Of a stretch of 7,652 nucleotides of DNA, positions 1-4,644 are shown piece by piece. A program made the position numbers and the translations under genes. The stretch is taken from positions 1-7,652 of the forward strand of contig UROS01000115.1 in assembly GCA_900549445.1 (NCBI GenBank), read 5' to 3'. Within the stretch, counting starts at the first letter, position 1, and each line of letters starts with the position of its first letter. The notes beneath the pieces were generated by a model. That model was not told the DNA's origin. It worked only from the letters and a program-made list of their open reading frames with translations, and made no database searches. Source of the stretch: an uncultured Porphyromonadaceae bacterium. Its GTDB lineage: Bacteria > Bacteroidota > Bacteroidia > Bacteroidales > Muribaculaceae.

Positions 1-3
1 TAT

Positions 4-36
4 TCGTCGGCAGCGTCAGATGTGTATAAGAGACAG
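4..36 (+). other. Illumina Nextera read-1 transposase adapter (artefact)
   Basis: Bases 4-36 match the 33-nt Nextera/Tn5 read-1 adapter exactly: a 14-nt primer part (4-17, starting TCGTCGGCAGC) followed by the 19-nt Tn5 mosaic end (18-36, AGATGTGTATAAGAGACAG). This is a synthetic library sequence and not part of the organism. It marks the physical end of an assembled contig, so the gene reading into it is truncated by sequencing and not by biology. Bases 1-3 cannot be assigned. Confidence 0.97.
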
Positions 37-343
37 TGAGATCCTTAATCATTGAACCGGAAATTTCACCGGCCAAGACGGATGAGGCGGAAGGGGTCTC
101 CTTTCCGTAGACAGCCTGAGGAGCAGGCGTTCCACACACTCGCCCGAAATCGGCTGCGAGGTTCGCGGCAGCGATTTTTACACCTTCCGAGGCGTCGGAC
201 GACACGACTACTGTAGCGGGGATGCCGTCGGAAATAAGCGGAAACGAGCCTTGCGGATGGCCTGTGGAAGTGATACCCGGATAGTCGAGGGCGAGTGCCG
301 GCAAAGCGGCAAGCGACAATAATGCTAAAACTATTTTTTTCAT
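37..343 (-). CDS. Secreted GH115-like glycoside hydrolase (xylan alpha-glucuronidase type), N-terminal fragment
   Basis: An open frame starts at the ATG at 343-341 and runs about 102 codons without a stop until it meets the adapter; the rest of the gene is missing. The product begins with a clear signal peptide: MKK, a hydrophobic core VLALLSLAALP, then an A-L-A cleavage site near residue 18. The mature start then reads FPLISDG near residues 37-43, ATVVVSSD, VKIAAANLAADFGRVCG near 63-79 and VLAGEISGSMIKDL near 97. This spacing resembles the N-terminal alpha/beta domain of family GH115 enzymes (pattern 'F-L-DG-A-I-V ... AA-L-DI-RVTG ... GT-G-S-I'), which remove glucuronic acid from glucuronoxylan and are common in Bacteroidota. 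The family call rests on recalled similarity over a short fragment with no catalytic residues visible. GH67-like and other glycosidase N-terminal domains look alike. A role in periplasmic or surface glycan breakdown is inferred. Confidence 0.6.
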
Positions 344-470
344 TGTTTTGAGTCAACGTAAAAACGATTGTTGAAAAATCGCGGCATAGCCGCATGGTGT
401 TGAAGAAATGAGTACGACGAGGTGTACGATGCGGTTACGGTTGAAACGTTATACCAAGTCTTGAGGTGCA
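344..470. other. Leader of the GH115-like gene, with one solo REP-like hairpin
   Basis: This non-coding stretch lies between the secreted-enzyme start and the mobile element. I see no convincing Bacteroidota promoter (TTTG ... TAnnTTTG) and no Shine-Dalgarno sequence before the ATG. Its one clear structure is the hairpin at 381-393. A short inverted pair GTAC...GTAC near 412-427 seems trivial. Confidence 0.5.
381..395. repeat. Solo REP-like hairpin copy
   Basis: GCGGC-ATA-GCCGC (381-393) is a perfect 5-bp stem with a 3-nt loop, followed by AT. These 15 bases are identical to the core of the hairpin in the right arm of the adjacent transposase element (reverse complement of 1171-1187). It lies about 37 nt upstream of the ATG of the GH115-like gene, so it would fold in that mRNA leader. 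It stands 75 bp outside the inverted arms, which suggests an independent copy. Confidence 0.7.
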
Positions 471-602
471 GCGGCGTAGGCGCCGGTAATGCGGCAGAGC
501 CGCATCTCAATGATAGCCACATGCAAGCGCTCCTTTAGGTGCGCGTAGCTTGTGGTAACCGCTACGCTCCCACCTTATCACCGGCTGCGTAGCTGCCGCT
601 CT
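471..602. repeat. Left inverted arm of the transposase element
   Basis: Aligned with the reverse complement of 1077-1205, this arm shows identical blocks: 471-479 (9 nt), 489-496 (8 nt), 498-530 (33 nt), 547-558 (12 nt) and 581-602 (22 nt), separated by diverged spacers. It contains the hairpin ATGCGGC-AGA-GCCGCAT at 489-505 (7-bp stem, 3-nt loop). It also holds CGGCG-TAGG-CGCCG at 472-485, a degenerate version of the second right-arm hairpin. The 22-nt inner block ends at base 602, directly against the transposase stop codon (603-605). Confidence 0.88.
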
Positions 603-1064
603 CTAATTAGGTTCTTCGAAGATATATCGTTCGTCAAACGGGATTCCTTGTCGTTCGAGAATCAGCTTAATCTCTTCGCGCAAGGTACGGTTGTGGTGGT
701 GTTGTGGCTGTGTCAGGATGTATTTTTTCACGGTTTCAATTTGAGAGTGGGAGTGTGAGAAGCATCCGTAACCCTTCTGCCATTCAAATTTGAAGACGCA
801 CATACGGTAATCGTTTATCAATTTTGAAAGCCAAACTTTGAGATCACGCACTAAATCCGGAATCAGTTCTTTAGGATTATATTTAAATAAAATGTGGATA
901 TGATCCGACGTGCCTCCTACTGCAACGGGGATATGTCCGCGTTTGCGCAGAGCTTCAGCCGCATATGCGTGAATTTGTGGCTGCAATGGCGGAGCTATCA
1001 AGGACTCACGTTTTTTTACGGCAAACACGAGATGCAGGTAGATTTGAACGAAGGTATTAGCCAT
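603..1064 (-). CDS. IS200/IS605-type Y1 (HUH) transposase, RAYT-like
   Basis: This encodes a 153-aa single-domain transposase of the Y1/REP-associated family (Pfam Transposase IS200-like), which cuts and rejoins single-stranded DNA through a 5'-phosphotyrosine link. The visible motifs are N-terminal MANTFVQIYLHLVFAVKKRE; the HUH motif in GGTSDHIHILF (H-I-H, around residues 55-57); WQKGYGCFSHSHSQ near 96-109; and VKKYILTQPQHHH, where the tyrosine is the likely nucleophile. The length is usual for the family and all expected motifs are intact. I chose the ATG at 1064 because homologues start with MANT-like sequence. The frame stays open to an ATG at 1187, but those 41 codons are repeat-arm sequence. 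The stop is TAG at 603-605. The gene is hemmed in by the inverted arms, which are its probable substrate. No Shine-Dalgarno sequence is seen. Confidence 0.93.
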   Translation of the reverse strand: MANTFVQIYLHLVFAVKKRESLIAPPLQPQIHAYAAEALRKRGHIPVAVGGTSDHIHILFKYNPKELIPDLVRDLKVWLSKLINDYRMCVFKFEWQKGYGCFSHSHSQIETVKKYILTQPQHHHNRTLREEIKLILERQGIPFDERYIFEEPN

Positions 1065-1076
1065 AATAGAATGGAA

Positions 1077-1205
1077 AGAGCGGCAGCTACGCAGCCGGAA
1101 GGTTGATTGATCGATGTTTACCACAAGCTGCGCGCCACCTACGGGGCGCTTGCATGTGGCTATCATTGAGATGCGGCTATGCCGCATAGTCTGCGGCTAC
1201 GCCGC
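1077..1205. repeat. Right inverted arm of the transposase element
   Basis: This is an inverted copy of the left arm, with matching blocks at 1077-1098 (22 nt), 1118-1129 (12 nt), 1146-1178 (33 nt), 1180-1187 (8 nt) and 1197-1205 (9 nt). It carries two hairpins in tandem: ATGCGGC-TAT-GCCGCAT (1171-1187) and GCGGC-TAC-GCCGC (1193-1205), with 5 nt between them. Two hairpins of alternating loop sequence recall the paired layout of BIMEs in enterobacteria. The inner block begins 13 nt upstream of the transposase ATG and so lies in its mRNA leader. Confidence 0.88.
1171..1205. repeat. Tandem REP-like hairpins at the outer right end
   Basis: Two perfect stem-loops sit next to each other: a 7-bp stem with TAT loop (1171-1187) and a 5-bp stem with TAC loop (1193-1205). 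Both share the GCGGC-TAN-GCCGC core, as does the solo copy at 381-393 read on the minus strand. The shared core makes this the likely recognition hairpin of the transposase. A GTAG tetranucleotide, which marks the foot of REP hairpins in E. coli, occurs on the minus strand inside the second hairpin, but the functional parallel is speculative. Confidence 0.75.
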
Positions 1206-1291
1206 TGTCGGGAAGGAGTTCATTCTTTTTGATGGTAAAATATACATTTTGATTTAGAAAGCGGCAGCAACCGATTTCTTATAAATGTCTG
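1206..1291. other. Short AT-rich spacer downstream of aroK
   Basis: These 86 bases separate the aroK stop codon from the transposase element. No coding sequence or strong GC-rich terminator hairpin is visible. A weak AAAAT-ATAC-ATTTT palindrome at 1237-1250 is too poor to call a terminator. Confidence 0.45.
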
Positions 1292-1825
1292 TCAACAATT
1301 TTCCATGAATCTATTGACAAAAAGGGTGCAGGTCGAGGCTATTTCCTCTTCCGATTCCAGACGGTCGGAACAGAAAGCGGCCGACGCAGCAGAATAAAAC
1401 GGCATACGCCGCGCAAGAGAATCTGCCACAAAATGTTCCAGTTCGGAGTCAGACAATTTCGCTATGAGCGGACGCTTTGCCCTCCCCTCTTTCAGCCTCA
1501 CAAACAGCCTCGGAAGCGAAGCCGAGAGAAAGACGGTCGAACCGGCCGAATTCATCAGCTCCATGGCTCCGGGCTGACATGGTGTGCCACCTCCGCAAGC
1601 CACAATAACATCGGTGAGAGAAGCCACCTCTTCGAGAGCGGCGCGCTCTGCTGCGCGGAAACCGGCTTCACCCCGCCGGGCGAAAATTTCGCTGACGGAA
1701 GCCTGCTCGCGCTCCTCGATATAGTCGTCGAGGTCTATGAACCGGACACCGGTGCGGGAAGTCAGCGCCCTTCCGAGCGTCGACTTCCCGCTTCCCATGT
1801 ATCCGATAAGGAATATCGGTTTCAT
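1292..1825 (-). CDS. aroK: Shikimate kinase
   Basis: AroK (EC 2.7.1.71) phosphorylates the 3-hydroxyl of shikimate with ATP, the fifth step of the shikimate pathway to chorismate and the aromatic amino acids, in the cytosol. The 177-aa length is typical. All signature residues are present: the Walker A loop GYMGSGKST (8-16); the DLDD segment with D31 and D33, which binds Mg2+ and shikimate; R57 in FRAAE for shikimate; the GGG of CGGGTPC (78-80); the lid arginine R118 in KRPLI; and R139/R140 before MPFY. The start ATG at 1825 places the P-loop at the usual distance from the N-terminus. It follows the stop of the large membrane GTPase gene by 5 nt and has no promoter of its own in that gap. It is therefore probably transcribed from the double-GTPase operon or from a promoter inside the upstream gene. 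Nothing is broken or odd in the protein. Confidence 0.97.
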   Translation of the reverse strand: MKPIFLIGYMGSGKSTLGRALTSRTGVRFIDLDDYIEEREQASVSEIFARRGEAGFRAAERAALEEVASLTDVIVACGGGTPCQPGAMELMNSAGSTVFLSASLPRLFVRLKEGRAKRPLIAKLSDSELEHFVADSLARRMPFYSAASAAFCSDRLESEEEIASTCTLFVNRFMENC

Positions 1826-1830
1826 TCAGA

Positions 1831-4398
1831 TCATAATTTTACTTTCCGCTGGCCGAGGAGGTGGCGGAAGAGATTGTCGACCGACTCGGAATCATTCACG
1901 CTTGTGGCAAAGAATGAAACCGAACGGTAAGAGTCGCCGGTATTTACGAGAGTATTCATACCGAGCACGTTTTTGAGGAACCGGCGAATCTGCTCGGCGT
2001 CGGGACTGGCGGGATAGCCCATAGCCTTGAAGTAGCCGAGGTCGGATTTCACACAGACGAAGGTGAGGTCAATCTTTTTAGCGCTGTTGCCGGTTTTTTC
2101 GAGGTAAACGTCGAGGGCGGCGAGAGTGTCGGAAGGATTGTAACGGCGTCCGGTGTGGTTATTTGCCTTCTGCCACTCCGCAAACTTGCTGTCGGCGCGG
2201 ATTCCGGGAGCCTCGAGGTCGACCATCGACGGGTCGATGAGCATTACGATTGACTCAACGTTGCGGTAGAAGCGGAGAGCGTCGTCGCCGAGCGACACGT
2301 TGGTCGTGAACTGCTCGCCTGCCACGTCGTAGAAATGCAGATGATACGGCACGGGAGAGAACGAGCGTTCCACCATCACCTGGATAGCGCGATAAGCGGA
2401 GCGGCGGTCGGTCTGAATGTCGAGGCCGCGGCTTATCTGGCCGCTCTTCACGGCGATATCGAAGTTGCGGTCGGGGTTGCCTATCTGTTCGGCTTTGCCG
2501 TCGGCATTCTGAATAAGCTGATTCAGACCGGTGTAGAGGAGATAGGACTTACCTGCTCCCACGTGGCCCACAACTCCGATATGCACGTCGGTACCGACGG
2601 AATGGGCCGAGTCGTAGTTCTCGCCTATGATGGCTCCGCAATGGCGGCAGCGTCGGGTAAGTCGCTCGCGGCCATTGAGAATCATAGTCGGGACACGGTA
2701 TTCCGGATTGTCGAACATATCGTAGCGGGTCTGATGGAAACTGCCGTAGATGCCGGGGAGGAGGCGCACGGGGTGAACCTCGCCGTCGATGATATAGTCA
2801 TAGTCGGCATGCTGACCGCACTCCGGGCACGGGCGGTTGATGCTGTAGATCTTGGTATATATCCACTCGAATACGCGCAGCAGGAGGTTGAACACAATCA
2901 GGATCACTGCGATTGCTGCGAAAATCACGAGAGGAGTGAAGAGGATGAGCAGCATCACGTCCCAGTAATTGGCGAAGAGACCTATGCCGAAGCCGAAGAA
3001 GTTGGCGCTCTCCATAAATTCGTTGCCGCACTCCACGAGCCATTCGCCCGTGCGCTTGCACCAGTCCTCGGCGGCGATTATGATAATACCGATAATGAGA
3101 GGCAGACAGCCTACTCCCTCTTTACCGAAGAGAGCGAGGGCACCGAGAATCGCGCTGATATAGCCTACCCAGACAAGGACTATGAGGAGAATCTTCAGAA
3201 TCCACATAAGGAGCCAGAACACGCCGCCTACCGCGAGAAGCACCGCAATCGAGGCGACGATTCCCGCCAGCAGGCATAGTCCGAGGAGGAACGCGCCGAG
3301 GTAGGGATTAAAGTTGTAGACCCACGTGCGCCTCATTCCCTTTGATGTCACCTCTCCGGCGGGATTTATATCCTCGTCGTCGATATACACGAGCAGACGC
3401 CAGATTGCAACCGCCGCGCCGGCTATCGCAAGGATAATGAAGACGATGAACATCACGGTGGAATGAGTGTCGAGCAGATAGGGCGCTATCTTTATACGGT
3501 ATTTCATGTCTTCAAACCACCCGCCGATGCCGCCTGCAGATGCCTTAGCAGGCGCGACGAGATCGACGAACTCACCTGTTGAATCGGCAGGCACAAGAAT
3601 CATACCACTGGCGAGGGCTGCTGCGGAATATGGCTGGTCGTAGTAGGTGATTTCGCGCTCCACAACCGACTCAATCCGGCTTCTTTTCTTCCTTTTCTTT
3701 CCTTTCACCTCTTTTTTGGCGGTGAGCTTAGTCCAGTTGCCCTGATCGTCGGTCTCAGCCTCGAAAGTCACCTCCTCCGGGGCGGCTTCGCCATCCTGGG
3801 ATATTTTGCGCACCGGTATACCGTTTTCGTCGAAATATGTAACGCACGAAACGTCGAGGTCGGTTTCGGTTTTCTTCGCGATACGGCCGTTTCCGCCGTA
3901 TTCATAATCGATATTGTATGTACAGCTTTCGCCGCCGGGTTCGCCTGTCTGCGAGGTAAGGACGTTGCCCGATTTATCGAAAGTATATTCGGTTTTCCAT
4001 CCGGAATTTTCCTCACCGGGATAAAGGCCCACCACCTCGTAGATATTGCTCGAGTTGTCGACCTTGAAATCGACTTTCGGGTTTCCCGGCATTTCGAAAG
4101 AGGGCACGCCAGAGGGGCTGTAAGAGATTTTCATCTCATACGAGCCATCGGTGCGGCTGTAGGAGACGAGGCGTCCGTAAGGGTCAAATTCAACGGTGGC
4201 AGGAGCCACGGTACCGGCTGAGGATGAGGTGTATGTTACGGATTTTATGCCGTTACCGTCGGGGTTGGGGAAGTCAGCATACATCTGGGCGTTGAATTCG
4301 CTGTTCAGCACCTTCGGGCCGCGGTTGCCGCAGGATCCGAGCTGAAGTGCCAGCGCCAACAAGGGGAGGAAGAGCAGGAGGGACTTGAATTTGCGCAT
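1831..4398 (-). CDS. Membrane-anchored TRAFAC-type GTPase (DO-GTPase2-like) with lipoprotein signal, YD-like repeats and split zinc ribbon
   Basis: This 855-aa protein has several modules in order. Residues 1-23 form a lipoprotein signal with lipobox L20-G-S-C23. Residues ~30-255 hold degenerate YD/RHS-like units, such as FDPYGRLVSYS (71-81), FDKSGNVLTSQ (140-150), FDENGIPVRKIS (189-200) and DDQGNWTKL (217-225), followed by a lysine/arginine-rich patch at 228-241. Hydrophobic segments lie at about 313-338, 366-389, 391-424, 430-443 and 481-508. A split zinc ribbon has CPEC at 524-527 and CRHC at 584-587. The C-terminal GTPase domain has P-loop GHVGAGKS (611-618), DVAG G3 motif (691-694), KSD in the G4 position (784-786) and ATS in the G5 position (831-833). 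An odd number of membrane passes would put the repeats in the periplasm and the GTPase in the cytosol. The GTPase resembles the 'double-GTPase 2' family found with GAP1 proteins, which fits its upstream neighbours. The function is not established; the sensor-to-GTPase role is inferred. Confidence 0.87.
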   Translation of the reverse strand: MRKFKSLLLFLPLLALALQLGSCGNRGPKVLNSEFNAQMYADFPNPDGNGIKSVTYTSSSAGTVAPATVEFDPYGRLVSYSRTDGSYEMKISYSPSGVPSFEMPGNPKVDFKVDNSSNIYEVVGLYPGEENSGWKTEYTFDKSGNVLTSQTGEPGGESCTYNIDYEYGGNGRIAKKTETDLDVSCVTYFDENGIPVRKISQDGEAAPEEVTFEAETDDQGNWTKLTAKKEVKGKKRKKRSRIESVVEREITYYDQPYSAAALASGMILVPADSTGEFVDLVAPAKASAGGIGGWFEDMKYRIKIAPYLLDTHSTVMFIVFIILAIAGAAVAIWRLLVYIDDEDINPAGEVTSKGMRRTWVYNFNPYLGAFLLGLCLLAGIVASIAVLLAVGGVFWLLMWILKILLIVLVWVGYISAILGALALFGKEGVGCLPLIIGIIIIAAEDWCKRTGEWLVECGNEFMESANFFGFGIGLFANYWDVMLLILFTPLVIFAAIAVILIVFNLLLRVFEWIYTKIYSINRPCPECGQHADYDYIIDGEVHPVRLLPGIYGSFHQTRYDMFDNPEYRVPTMILNGRERLTRRCRHCGAIIGENYDSAHSVGTDVHIGVVGHVGAGKSYLLYTGLNQLIQNADGKAEQIGNPDRNFDIAVKSGQISRGLDIQTDRRSAYRAIQVMVERSFSPVPYHLHFYDVAGEQFTTNVSLGDDALRFYRNVESIVMLIDPSMVDLEAPGIRADSKFAEWQKANNHTGRRYNPSDTLAALDVYLEKTGNSAKKIDLTFVCVKSDLGYFKAMGYPASPDAEQIRRFLKNVLGMNTLVNTGDSYRSVSFFATSVNDSESVDNLFRHLLGQRKVKL

Positions 4399-4425
4399 AA
4401 TGACTGGAATATCTACGTGTGTTTC

Positions 4426-4644
4426 TTATAAATTGAATATATTTCTTACCTTGCGGAGAAGCGACGAGAAGAACTTGTTCTGGTCGTTGAGGAATGCCAC
4501 AAGCTTCTTGTCGGGGCATTCCGCCATGAACCGCAGACGGCTTTCGGGATTCCACTTGCAGTTGTCGAGAATGGTGTTCATCCTGTCGGCAACTTCGGGA
4601 GTGTTGGCAAAACGGTTCCACGTAAGCCAGACGATGGCCTTGAT
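4426..4644 (-). pseudogene. Severed C-terminal tail of the GAP1-like gene beyond an in-frame TAA
   Basis: Directly after the TAA at 4647-4645 the same reading frame stays open for 72 codons and ends at a TAA at 4428-4426, 27 nt before the start of the next gene. The tail reads like ordinary protein (WLTWNRFANTPEVADRMN, WNPESRLRFMAECPDKKL, FLNDQNKFFSSLLRKV). It has the same synonymous-codon flavour as the body of the gene. Including it gives a 774-codon gene with normal operon spacing; without it there is an anomalous 246-nt gap. A single substitution of TAA to GAA, AAA or CAA would restore one frame. No start codon with a ribosome site is evident for separate translation. It may be a real nonsense mutation, an assembly error, or (least likely) a read-through site. 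Confidence 0.8.

Larger units (their letters stand above)
471..1205 (-). mobile_element. IS200/RAYT-type transposase element with inverted REP-like arms (REPtron-like)
   Basis: A ~735-bp unit holds one Y1 transposase gene (603-1064, minus) between two arms that are inverted copies of each other (471-602 and 1077-1205). Similarity stops abruptly outside GCGGCGTAG at 471-479 and its complement at 1197-1205, which sets the likely limits. Classical IS200/IS605 elements have non-identical subterminal hairpins at the two ends. Inverted hairpin-bearing repeats around a Y1 transposase are instead the layout of REP-associated tyrosine transposases (RAYTs, 'REPtrons'). No target-site duplication is visible, as expected for single-strand HUH transposition. 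Whether it is still mobile cannot be told from one copy. It lies between the aroK operon and the GH115-like gene without breaking either. Confidence 0.75.

Noticed and set aside
1065..1187. Longer transposase start giving 41 extra N-terminal residues
   Set aside because: The extra codons are the right inverted arm (repeat sequence). Family members begin at the MANT-like position encoded at 1064.
471..1205. CRISPR array or composite transposon
   Set aside because: The repeats are a single inverted pair with internal hairpins, not regular direct repeats with unique spacers, and no second transposase flanks the unit.
1237..1250. AAAAT-ATAC-ATTTT palindrome as an aroK terminator
   Set aside because: The stem is five A/T pairs only and has no GC-rich base, so it is too weak to support a terminator call.
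1433..1930. A 165-codon open frame on the plus strand across aroK
   Set aside because: It lies opposite aroK, which has every catalytic motif. The antisense translation is arginine-rich and featureless.
2335..3279. A 314-codon open frame on the plus strand, opposite the membrane GTPase gene
   Set aside because: It is antisense to a gene with clear domains. Its translation is His/Ala/Val/Glu-rich with no recognisable motif, as expected from the complement of hydrophobic codons in a GC-rich gene.
3720..4190. YD/RHS-like repeats read as a polymorphic RHS toxin
   Set aside because: There are only a few degenerate units. No RHS core or self-cleavage motif and no C-terminal toxin domain are present; the C-terminus is a GTPase.
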